Assembly: GCF_001050515.1 (NCBI RefSeq)
Contig: NZ_CAHS01000006.1
Span: 186,001 to 250,000, forward strand
Source: Erwinia piriflorinigrans CFBP 5888
Lineage (GTDB): Bacteria > Pseudomonadota > Gammaproteobacteria > Enterobacterales > Enterobacteriaceae
Reading direction: 5' to 3'
Length of the DNA: 64,000 bases
Below are positions 42,546 to 50,751 of the stretch, in pieces (positions within the stretch are counted from its first letter, which is position 1; every line of letters starts with the position of its first letter). The position numbers and the translations under genes were made by a program. The notes below the pieces were generated by a model. The model saw only the letters and a program-made list of their open reading frames with translations, did no database searches and was not told the DNA's origin.

Positions 42546-43464
42546 GTGTGTCCCGTAACTGATTTTTGTACAATATGACGTATGATTTGGCCACAAGAAG
42601 TCCTTTAATTTGGCTCGTTACGATTTCCCTGATGATGCATGGTCTCTGATTTCTCCCATGTTGCCCCCCCTAAAAAAGTTCTCCCAGGGGAGGACGTCCT
42701 TACTTTGCGTGAAGACACATTATGAATGGTATATTCTTGGTACTTTGTTCAAGCGCACTCTGGAAAGATTTATCTGAACGTTATGGTCACTGGAAAACGA
42801 TTCACAACCGCTTTAACCAGTAGGCAAAACGGGAGTCATGAACAGCATTTTCAATGAATTATCCCAGATACTAGATGAAAAGGAGTTAATTGACTGGGAT
42901 GTCATTGTGCTTAATGGCAGCAATTTTCGTGCTCTGAAAGCGGCTGCAAGAGCGAAAAAATACATCAGGATGAACTCAACGATCATGGGTTGCTCTCGCG
43001 GCGGCTTTGGCACCAAAATCCCTCTGGCGGCAGATGGTACAGAATTACCATTAAGTTTCTGCCAGAGCGTTGGGTAGGCTCACGAAAGCCAGTATGCACA
43101 GGCTTTGCTCAACTAGGTCGGCGTTATACGTAAAAGTGGATATCTGAAGTTCCGGCCCAAAGCGGTGCTGGCAGATAAGGGATATTCAGGAAAAAAACTG
43201 CGTACTCATTTGAAAATAAAAGGGATAAAAGCAGTTATTCCCTTTAAGTCGAATGAAAAAGCCAGCAAAGACGGGCGCAGAAAGCTCAATATACGGCTAT
43301 ATAAAAAACGTAATGTTGTGGAACGTTGCTTTGCGATACTGAAAGAAAACCGCCGCATTGCTACACGTTCAGAAAAAACAGCGAGAAACTACCTGAGCAT
43401 GCTAAAGCTGGGGGGCGTTCAGGTTGTTTTTGAAGCGATTGTTAGGTTAAGGGACACAGCCTAA
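42546..43464 (+). mobile_element. Decayed IS5-family (IS427-like) insertion sequence
   Basis: The ends AGGGTGTGTCCCGTAAC (left) and the reverse of GTTAAGGGACACAGCCT (right) are imperfect inverted repeats typical of this group. The interior is a broken DDE transposase. It lies between the upstream region of the DUF262 gene and the 43479 gene and may have carried or disrupted cargo. The 42281-42545 stretch to its left is AT-rich, likely the DUF262 promoter region. Confidence 0.75.
42610..43464 (+). pseudogene. IS5-family transposase, multiply broken
   Basis: A possible TTG start at 42610 gives LARYDFPDDAWSLISPMLPP, close to the usual N-terminus of IS427-group transposases. The frame is broken near 42710-42840 and again near 43075. 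Recognisable later pieces are DWDVIVLNGSNFRALKAAA and VLADKGYSGKKLRTHL, and a final RNVVERCFAILKENRRIATR block with the catalytic Glu region. It cannot make an active enzyme. Confidence 0.8.
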
Positions 43465-43478
43465 CATCGGGAAGCAGG

Positions 43479-44729
43479 TCACCCCTTTGACAGGGTATTT
43501 CCAATATTATAATTGATTAAAAATTCTTTTTTAATTATGGCGTCATATGAATCCAAAGCGATTTGATAATTAGCAAACATCTGATTGGCTGCCCAGTTGA
43601 GTGAAGAGAATTCGACCAGTGCTTTTGTGAAAGTGTGAGAGTAAATTAATGGGCCATCTTTACTTCTCATTTCAACTAAGTATTTTTCAGTAATGAAGCT
43701 AAATTCTAGTTTGTAATTACCGGCAGTCTCATTCAAGATTTCACAATCGAAAAATAAATATATGGAATAAAAATCCAACATAAATGCAGTGTAAATTTCA
43801 GGGTCATCAATGAGTAAGGGGTAAGGATAAAATAAAGAATTATCCTCTTCATTTTTGAATTGATTAAGTGAAAAGAATGCAGGTTTTTTCAATTCCCTTA
43901 TAACTAAAAGATCTACATTATCTTGATATTTAGAGCCATTATAAAAGCTTAAACAGTATAATCCATTTTCTATTTTTGAAAAGTTGTACCCGGTATCCTT
44001 TGAATCTGTGAAGTGTTTATTAAAAAGTTCTTTATTACTTTTTTCATCTTCACTCATCGTAACTCTTTGGCTAATAATGCCTCCCCCTCTGAGAGTCGTG
44101 CTGACATCTTTCTCTAAGTAACTATGAATTTCTTGCATGCTTTTCAGTTGTTTATTAGCCTTGACTCTGCATGCCGCGCTTTTTTTTATTTCCATAATAA
44201 AAGGAATTTCCTTATCCATCAGGGTAAGATCTCCATAACGCATAATACTTGTCAAATCATTTAAAAGTGCTTTGGAACCGTTATCAATAGCGTAGCGGAA
44301 GCTTTTAAGTTCGAGATTAAGGCCATCTTTACCATGAATATCTCCCGATAGTTCTTTAAGGTTATCTGAATTTACAGAGTATGAATATGCTCTTAGGCTC
44401 CCTTTATCATAATAAAGATGAGGGAGGGAATTTCCAATATTCCTCAACCATAACTTTAACTCCTTTAACTCATCTAACTGCACCATGTTTTTATCGATTG
44501 AAGATTTTATCTGTAAGGATATTCCTTTCGTGTTGGCAGGGTTTTTCTTAATTCGTTTAAGAGTGTTTAACCTAATTTTCCTTGTGTTACATTTGCACTC
44601 TACCCAGTGATGATATTCAAGTAGTTTTTCTTGAATGTTGCCAAGGATTTTTAAATTATTTTTATCTTGTTGAAGTTTGTTGATTTCAGTTTTTATACTC
44701 AGTAGTTCATTATAAAATAATTGTTTCAT
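43479..44729 (-). CDS. Unrecognised cargo protein with a PD-(D/E)XK-like motif
   Basis: The 416-residue, very AT-rich gene starts at ATG 44729, or at TTG 44747 in frame. The N-terminus is Lys-rich and coiled-coil-like. In the middle, SIMRYGDLTLMDKEIPF is followed by IMEIKKSAACRVKANKQL: Gly-Asp, about 12 residues, Glu-Ile-Lys, matching a PD-(D/E)XK nuclease core with a trailing Gln/Leu helix. The C-terminal 200 residues match nothing I know. A restriction-like nuclease with its own recognition domain is the best guess. It stops 15 bases from the IS5 remnant. Confidence 0.7.
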   Translation of the reverse strand: MKQLFYNELLSIKTEINKLQQDKNNLKILGNIQEKLLEYHHWVECKCNTRKIRLNTLKRIKKNPANTKGISLQIKSSIDKNMVQLDELKELKLWLRNIGNSLPHLYYDKGSLRAYSYSVNSDNLKELSGDIHGKDGLNLELKSFRYAIDNGSKALLNDLTSIMRYGDLTLMDKEIPFIMEIKKSAACRVKANKQLKSMQEIHSYLEKDVSTTLRGGGIISQRVTMSEDEKSNKELFNKHFTDSKDTGYNFSKIENGLYCLSFYNGSKYQDNVDLLVIRELKKPAFFSLNQFKNEEDNSLFYPYPLLIDDPEIYTAFMLDFYSIYLFFDCEILNETAGNYKLEFSFITEKYLVEMRSKDGPLIYSHTFTKALVEFSSLNWAANQMFANYQIALDSYDAIIKKEFLINYNIGNTLSKG

Positions 44730-44872
44730 TTCCCAACCAAATTGCAAGCAATAATTATCAAAATGATACCATCAAAAAAATAGTCAACCAATATACAACA
44801 TTAGATAAAATTATGGTAGGAATTGTTATCGTCTATTTTTTATCAAAAAAATTTGTGCACTGTCCACTTTTG

Positions 44873-46095
44873 GCTGTGAGTTCAACTGGTCGATGCAACG
44901 CTATCCTTAAACGAGGAGGATATTGCCATGAAACGAAGAACGTGCATTAACTACACGCCGGAACAGAAAGCGATTATTTGGGACAGATATAAGCAAGGTG
45001 ATCCCCTGCATTACATCGCCAGAATGTTTGACAGATATCACTCTTCTGTTATGCCCACCATCCACCAGACTGGTGGATATCGTCCTCCCATCCGAAAACG
45101 GCACCGGCTGTTTCTTTCGCCTGACGAAAGGGAAGATATATCCAGAGGGCTGGTAGCAAAAATCAGCGTCAGGGACATCGCCAGAAAATTATCAAGAGCG
45201 CCATCAACTATCAGCCGCGAGATCCACAGACACGGAGGTTTAAAACAATATCGTGCAGCACATGCTGACAAAACAGCATGGGATAATGCCCTGCGGCCTA
45301 AACCCTGTAAGTTAATTGAATGCCCCGAATTATGTATAGTCATTGCAGAGAAAATGCATAAGGGCTGGTCGCCAGAACAAATCGCCGGTTGGTTAAAACG
45401 CTGTTATCCCGATAACCAGGAAATGCATGTGTCACACGAAACGATTTATAAAACGCTTTTTATACAAACCCGGAGGGCTTTAAAAAAAGAGCTGCGGCAG
45501 TGCCTCAGAAGCGGAAGAGCATTATGTAAATCCAGAACGACATCGCTTAAAGGGAAGGGATTAGGCTCAATCCCGGATGCGATACCCATCAGCGAAAGGC
45601 CATCTGAAGTTGCAGACAGAGCCATACCAGATCACTGGGAGGGAGACCTGATACAGAGTTCTAAAAACTTATATATTGTCACGATGGTAGAACGCCATTT
45701 CCGCTTTGTTAAGCTTGCCAAAATCAGTGACAACAAGACAGCCACACTCATATCCGCACTCATCAAACAAGCCCAACAGTTACCTGTTGAACTGTATAAA
45801 ACATTAACCTGGGATAGAGGGTCTGAAATGACTAATCACACCCTTTTTACTATAGCGACAGACATTCAGGTCTATTTTTGTGATCCTCAATCTCCCTGGC
45901 AACGTGGATCGAATGAAAATACAAACAGGTTACTCAGACAGTATTTCACAAAAGGAACTGACTTATCAGTTCACAGCCAGCAACGATTAAATAGCGTTGC
46001 CAGACAACTTAATGAGAGACCGAGAAAAACGCTAAGCTGAGTCACCCGCAGAACGTTTTAACAAGTGTGTTGCATCCATCGGTTGAACTCACAGC
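44873..46095 (+). mobile_element. IS30-family insertion sequence
   Basis: Inverted repeats of about 27 bases: left 44873-44899 (GCTGTGAGTTCAACTGG...) and right 46069-46095 (...GGTTGAACTCACAGC). Inside is one IS30 transposase gene. The length of 1.2 kb is normal for the family. I cannot identify a target duplication with confidence. It separates two cargo genes. Confidence 0.85.
44928..46086 (+). pseudogene. IS30-family transposase with a C-terminal frameshift
   Basis: The main frame (44928-46040, 370 residues) has the helix-turn-helix N-terminus and the DDE set: Asp in DHWEGDLI, Asp in TWDRGSEM and Glu in NENTNRLLRQYF. It stops early after ERPRKTL. The usual ending ESPAERFNKCVASIG follows in another frame to TGA 46084-46086, so one base was gained or lost near 46035. 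The catalytic core is complete, so some activity cannot be ruled out. Confidence 0.85.
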
Positions 46096-46198
46096 TCAAA
46101 GCAGCCTGCTATGAAAACTTAACGTAAGATGTTTTTCAGGCGGGGTTCTAATAGTACGGTAGCCAACTCTAAGCATGGGTCAAGACTGATGCTTTTCA

Positions 46199-46226
46199 CG
46201 AGCCACCAATTTAATTGGTTGGCTCG
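46199..46226. terminator. Stem-loop downstream of the HEPN-like gene
   Basis: CGAGCCACCAATT pairs with AATTGGTTGGCTCG with one bulged base. It lies about 65 bases past the stop of the minus-strand gene at 46290 and is probably its terminator, though a U-run is missing. Confidence 0.45.
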
Positions 46227-46289
46227 CGAGATTTGACTTCAGGTTAACCCATGAACATGTGGTGCAGAAGATTTACTGGTTTTTCGCAT

Positions 46290-47165
46290 TCAAATAGTGA
46301 ACGCTCGACGTGGCCCAGGAAATCCTCCTGATTCCATTTGTATAGCTAAGTCTGAAGTGGTTATCCGACGTAAACTAGATGCCGCAATAAACTGAACTCC
46401 AAGAGCCAACCGAACAACCTGAAGACGCTTAAGCCCCGCTGGCTTATAGCGGCTGGCTACATAAGGGGGAAGGTTATCAATCACGGCTTTAATTTGTCTA
46501 TCGTCACGATGGTTTTTTTTATTCATCACTGCTTGTGCCAAATAGGCAAGATTATGGCCATTCTTACCTTTCAAGGTGTTTAAATCGACTCCATTCCAAA
46601 CTAAAGCAGCTTTCAAGGAGAGCTCTGCTACCATGCAGATAGGTTGGATAACTGAATCATGGCTAAAGCTATTGGGTAGTGTATTTGCAATGTCTTCTAG
46701 ATTGGATCGGGACATTTGCCAGAGTGTCAATGCCTCTGAAGGACAATGTTCAATTTCATTTAGCCCCATAGTGAAATCATGAATATCAGCAATAGCAAAA
46801 GATACTTCTGAGGCGACTACTCGCTCTTTTCTACACCACACCCACCATTCTTCGTTACTTAAAAATCCTGCTATTTGCCAGACTTCTAGCTCTTTCTCCC
46901 CGTATAAGACAGGAAAGGTTATTTTCCTAACTTGATCCATGGATGCAATTAGACCTATTCCTGCACCAGGCCAGCTTGTTTCGACTTCAGGTATCATAGC
47001 AGTGTAAGCATCTACTATGTGCTGAACCTCAGGATTACTAAAGATACCAAAACTGAAACTTGTTCCTAGGAGATCAATTGCGGCGTTCAGCGGTCTTTGA
47101 TGAACGTGAATACCTTCCTCTGCATATTTTTTATCCAATCTACGTAGATCATCTAGCGTCCACAT
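46290..47165 (-). CDS. Cargo protein with a HEPN-like C-terminal domain
   Basis: The 291-residue protein has an N-terminal half (with GEKELEVWQIAGFLSNEEWW) that is unrecognised. The C-terminal half has a HEPN-like helical pattern: CMVAELSLKAALVWNG, then LKGKNGHNLAYLAQAV and NLPPYVASRYKP. The canonical R-x4-6-H RNase motif is not evident, so it may be a non-catalytic or nucleotidyltransferase-partner HEPN. No partner MNT gene is adjacent. AAGGA lies 12 bases before the ATG, a long spacing. Confidence 0.65.
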   Translation of the reverse strand: MWTLDDLRRLDKKYAEEGIHVHQRPLNAAIDLLGTSFSFGIFSNPEVQHIVDAYTAMIPEVETSWPGAGIGLIASMDQVRKITFPVLYGEKELEVWQIAGFLSNEEWWVWCRKERVVASEVSFAIADIHDFTMGLNEIEHCPSEALTLWQMSRSNLEDIANTLPNSFSHDSVIQPICMVAELSLKAALVWNGVDLNTLKGKNGHNLAYLAQAVMNKKNHRDDRQIKAVIDNLPPYVASRYKPAGLKRLQVVRLALGVQFIAASSLRRITTSDLAIQMESGGFPGPRRAFTI

Positions 47166-47392
47166 AATCTTGTCGATTCCTTCTCATATGTTGCCAACTA
47201 TAATGTAAGACTACAATTTAGCTTATAAAAGCTTTATGCCCTCTCCATATATGGCAGGGGGGATTTTTTAAAGAGTTTGTCTCTTTCATACAGGATGGTG
47301 ATGAAGAAAGATACGATGATACATTTATCTACGCGTTTCTCAAAAAAGAGTGGAAGAAGTGGTTTTTGTGATCTCTTCCCTTTGTTCAGTAC

Positions 47393-47470
47393 CGGTCACA
47401 TTCTTCGTTAAATAACCAGACTCCGGCAGAATTTGTCCGAAGCCTGCAAACAGGCCCGGATCCCTGATTT
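47393..47470 (+). pseudogene. Scrap of an IS3-family transposase (C-terminal end)
   Basis: An open frame reads RSHSSLNNQTPAEFVRSLQ up to TGA 47468-47470, the standard ending of IS3-family OrfB transposases (R-P-H-S-S-L-x-x-x-T-P-x-E-F). Nothing upstream (47166-47392) continues it. It marks an old insertion at the right edge of the cargo island. Confidence 0.7.
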
Positions 47471-47575
47471 ATCCTAGCACCGATATTGGGAGGAGATCAC
47501 AAGTATGGACTGCCCCCATTAATTATCACCATCGCGCTAAGAGTTAATTACTGACCTGACGCGCCGCTGAACGCA

Positions 47576-47606
47576 CCCTGAGTGGGTTACTCACTCTGGG
47601 AGTGTT
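47576..47606 (+). promoter_or_regulatory. CCC-hairpin-GGG leader of the third transfer operon
   Basis: CCC-T-GAGTG (47576-47584) pairs with CACTC-T-GGG (47592-47600) around loop GGTTACT. The GGGAG ribosome binding site of the TIGR03757 gene is the closing arm, so the stem would hide it. Same design as the leaders at 58.7-62.9 kb. Confidence 0.55.
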
Positions 47607-47610
47607 CTTG

Positions 47611-48018
47611 ATGAAAATACCCGTCTGCTGCCTGACAGCACTGTTCCTTTCCTCCGGTACCCTGGCCGGCACCGTTATTTATACCGACAATGCGCATCCC
47701 GTCGCTGATGGCCTCGCTGCGGACGTTACCGTTGTCGAGCTTGATGCCCCCGACCGTTTGCAGGCGCAGCTGTTTGGCGAACTGACCGCTGACCCTGCGC
47801 AGGCAGAGCGCCAGGCGCATGCGGTGATAGCCTCACCCCTCTTTCAGCAGCGCCAGCAGCAGCTGGCCGGGAAGTATGCCGGCGTGACCCGTGCCTGGTC
47901 GCTGGGGTTGGAGAAATATCCCGCCGTGGTGTTTGACGATAAGTGGGTGGTGTACGGCACCACCGACGTCGCCGTGGCCACGCGGCAGCTGAATGCCTGG
48001 AAGGAGAAAGCTGAGTGA
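47611..48018 (+). CDS. TIGR03757 family ICE protein, thioredoxin-like
   Basis: The 135-residue exported protein has a signal peptide (VCCLTALFLSSGTLAG), a first strand TVIYTDNAHP and a later cis-Pro-type region EKYPAVVFDDKWVVYG, consistent with a thioredoxin-like fold without a CxxC pair. It resembles TrbC/TraW-region periplasmic proteins. ATG 47611 follows GGGAG; the in-frame GTG 47602 overlaps that site and is unlikely. Confidence 0.85.
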   Translation: MKIPVCCLTALFLSSGTLAGTVIYTDNAHPVADGLAADVTVVELDAPDRLQAQLFGELTADPAQAERQAHAVIASPLFQQRQQQLAGKYAGVTRAWSLGLEKYPAVVFDDKWVVYGTTDVAVATRQLNAWKEKAE

Positions 48019-48986
48019 ACATCATTTTTTCCCGTCCGCGCAGGGTGGCGCTGGCCACGATCATGGCCTGTAGCGGCACCCTGGCCAGCGTGAACACGGC
48101 AGGCCTGCTCGCCAGCGCCGCCAGCCCGGACTGTATCAGCTGGCGCGTCAGCGGTATCTGTTACTGGCTGATGTGTACGCCGTTCGGCTGCTCGGTCAAA
48201 ACCTCCGTCAAGGTGACGCATTTTATCCCGCAGGCCGTCGTCTCCGCCTGGCTCAGTCCGGGCGACAATCCCTGGACGGAGATGTCTGCGCTCAGCGCCA
48301 CGACAGACGGCGCAGAAAGCGTCCTGCTGGGCGGCGCGGCAGGCGTGGCAACCGGCGGTGGCCGTCAGGAGATGAAAGTCCCCGGCATGCGCAGTCAGAA
48401 CCTCCATTTCTATTACGCCGGTGCGTATGGCCATCCGGCGACAAAGATTATCGGCGGTATGGTTCCCGGCTACTCCTGTGACAGTGCCGCCACGCCGTTT
48501 ATTCCCTATTTCGTCAGCGCGCTCGATGCGCTGGCCTGGCGCACCGGCGTGCCGGAGTCGGTGTATCCGGAGGCGCTGATACCCGGCCAGCGCGAAGTGG
48601 GCAGCACGCCGTACGGCAATATGTGGGGCAACGTCTACCCGCGCAGCGGCTTCGTCACGCAGACCGACGGTTACAAATCAGCTGCGGTGGTGGTGCAGCG
48701 CGTGGCCGACATCATCACCAGTCAGGGGCAGCTTCACGTCTACACCCCGCTGGTCGGGCAGCGCTCAGCGGGCTACTGGCCACCGGGAGCGGTCAGCGAA
48801 AACAGCGGCTCGAAAAACCATAAGTGGCAGCGCCTTTCACCCCAGCTCTCGCAGAGCTGTGCGGTGTTTCCCGACGTCGGCGGTCAGATTGCGCAGAACG
48901 GCAACTACGCTTGGGCGCTCTGGCAGCCCTACAGCTGCTGCAAACGTCGCGGTCAGACCTTCCTCTACAGCACGGATTTCTCATAA
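48015..48986 (+). CDS. TIGR03756 family ICE protein (TraU-like)
   Basis: The 323-residue exported protein has many cysteines (for example SWRVSGICYWLMCTPFGCS and WQPYSCCKRRG), typical of TraU proteins that need disulfides in the periplasm; the TIGR03759 CxxC protein could serve these. The GTG start overlaps the upstream stop as GTGA. Confidence 0.9.
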   Translation: MNIIFSRPRRVALATIMACSGTLASVNTAGLLASAASPDCISWRVSGICYWLMCTPFGCSVKTSVKVTHFIPQAVVSAWLSPGDNPWTEMSALSATTDGAESVLLGGAAGVATGGGRQEMKVPGMRSQNLHFYYAGAYGHPATKIIGGMVPGYSCDSAATPFIPYFVSALDALAWRTGVPESVYPEALIPGQREVGSTPYGNMWGNVYPRSGFVTQTDGYKSAAVVVQRVADIITSQGQLHVYTPLVGQRSAGYWPPGAVSENSGSKNHKWQRLSPQLSQSCAVFPDVGGQIAQNGNYAWALWQPYSCCKRRGQTFLYSTDFS

Positions 48987-48997
48987 AGGGTGCAAGC

Positions 48998-50401
48998 ATG
49001 AACAGATATCTTCTGATGGCCGGCATTTGGCTGGCAGTATCCTCGCTGCCGGCAGCGGCCGTTGACGCGTCACTCTCTTCTTCAGGCGGGTCGGTAAGCG
49101 GGGCGGTCAGTGACGGCCTGTTTTATTCCATTGGCGGTGGATCGGTGACCTCTCCGCCGCCCAGCCGCAGCAATATGTCGCGCCTAGGGCTCAACGGCGG
49201 CTGGAGCAGCGACCTGATGTGCGGCAACTTCGACCTGAAAACCACAGTGGGTAACCAGCTCAACGGTATTACCAGCGGCTTTAAGGATCTGATGGGTAAC
49301 GTTATCCAGGGCGCGACGGGGGCGGTGATGAGCATGCCGGCGATGGCCATCCAGCGTGCGAATCCGGGGCTGTATGAAATGCTGACTAACGGCGTATTGC
49401 AGGCGGGTATTAACTTCGACAAGGGGCAGCTCAACTGCCAGAACATGTCGAAGAAGCTGGCCGACTATACAATGGGCAGCAAATGGCAGCAGGCTGCGGT
49501 GTCGGAGGAGTATAAGGATATTGTCGCTGGCAGCGGCGGTGATGCCGTCTCCAGCGACCAGAAATTGCAGAAAGCCACCGGCGAGGAGGGCGTCACCTGG
49601 GTAGGGGGCGAGAAGCGCGGAGGCAAGGGGCAGCGCGCCATCCAGCCAACCCGTGACCTCGCCAAAGCGGGCTACAACATGATGAACGGCCTGCCGGTCA
49701 CCAGTAACAACAGCGTTGCTGCTGCCAGCTGCAACGGCAGCGCCTGCCAGCGTTACAAAACCTCTGACGAGGCGTCGGCGGCAGTGGTGAAAGTGCTGGG
49801 CGACCGCTCCATCCGTACCTGCCGGGAAACCAGCGAGTGTGCCAGCGGCGGGAGCGAAAACCAGCCGGGCAGCACCATTGCCGGTAGCGGTTTCTCACCG
49901 CTGCTGGAAGATGCCACCAAAGAGAACCTTGAGCAGCTGGGTAAGCTGGTTAACGGCCAGCTGCCGCCGACCGCCGATAACCTGGCCGGGATCAGAACCG
50001 GCAGTCTGGTGGTCACGCGCGGGGTGATACAGGCGCTACGCGACGATCAGGATAAGGCCGCGCTGGTTCAGCGTCTTGCCGGTGAACTTGCTATGGCCGA
50101 CACCGTGGAGACCGCGCTGACCATGCGCCGTATGCTCACCACCGGTCAATCAGAACCTAACGCCGCCGGGCAGACGGAAGCCATTGCCGAAGGCGACCGC
50201 CGCATCGATGCGCTCGATCGCGAAATCGCCGCCCTGCGTAACGAGATGGAGCTGCGTAAATCCATCAGCAGCAACAGCCTGCTGACCACGCTGGAGCGTC
50301 AGGGGGCGCGCAATCAGGACAACCGCCTGCAGCAGACGTCCGGCAGTGAGGATCAGGGGTTCGGCAGGATGGGGCAGACGCAGCCGTCGGGAGAGAACTG
50401 A
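48998..50401 (+). CDS. TIGR03755 family ICE protein (TraH-like)
   Basis: The 467-residue exported protein has a signal peptide (LLMAGIWLAVSSLPAAA), a Ser/Gly-rich start, the conserved GLNGGWSSDLMCGNFDLKTT region and a C-terminal coiled coil (RRIDALDREIAALRNEMEL). It resembles TraH, a periplasmic protein needed for pilus extrusion. ATG 48998 is chosen; the upstream extension to 48824 lies inside the traU-like gene. Confidence 0.88.
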   Translation: MNRYLLMAGIWLAVSSLPAAAVDASLSSSGGSVSGAVSDGLFYSIGGGSVTSPPPSRSNMSRLGLNGGWSSDLMCGNFDLKTTVGNQLNGITSGFKDLMGNVIQGATGAVMSMPAMAIQRANPGLYEMLTNGVLQAGINFDKGQLNCQNMSKKLADYTMGSKWQQAAVSEEYKDIVAGSGGDAVSSDQKLQKATGEEGVTWVGGEKRGGKGQRAIQPTRDLAKAGYNMMNGLPVTSNNSVAAASCNGSACQRYKTSDEASAAVVKVLGDRSIRTCRETSECASGGSENQPGSTIAGSGFSPLLEDATKENLEQLGKLVNGQLPPTADNLAGIRTGSLVVTRGVIQALRDDQDKAALVQRLAGELAMADTVETALTMRRMLTTGQSEPNAAGQTEAIAEGDRRIDALDREIAALRNEMELRKSISSNSLLTTLERQGARNQDNRLQQTSGSEDQGFGRMGQTQPSGEN

Positions 50402-50402
50402 T

Positions 50403-50750
50403 ATGAAACTGACCCTGTTCAGCGGCCGCACCGGCCGCATTGTTATCGTTCTGCTCCTTGTACTGCTGATGACGGTGGCGATGTTCGCCGTGGCCTCGCT
50501 GTTTATGGCTTACGATCCGGATGGCCATCTGACCCGCAGCTGGCTGCATCAGAGTCGCTGGGGGCTGTTTGGCTGGCGCATCACCCTCTATGTTGGCCTG
50601 GCGCTCGTCTGGCTGTTGAAGGTGCGGCCGCAGGCAGTGCGATACTGGCCGCAGATCCGTCAGCGCCTGCCGCGTACCGAGCTGCTGGCGGTGCTGTTTA
50701 TGCTCGCCACGGAGTACGTGGCCTGGACCAGCGCGACGCAGGGAGGCTGA
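50403..50750 (+). CDS. Small membrane protein before traG
   Basis: The 115-residue protein has three hydrophobic stretches (VIVLLLVLLMTVAMFAVASL; ITLYVGLALVWLLKV; LLAVLFMLATEYVAW). It starts one base after the TIGR03755 stop and ends one base before the traG-like ATG, so it is a true operon member. I do not recognise a named family, but a small membrane protein at this place is usual in these ICEs. Confidence 0.75.
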   Translation: MKLTLFSGRTGRIVIVLLLVLLMTVAMFAVASLFMAYDPDGHLTRSWLHQSRWGLFGWRITLYVGLALVWLLKVRPQAVRYWPQIRQRLPRTELLAVLFMLATEYVAWTSATQGG

Positions 50751-50751
50751 A

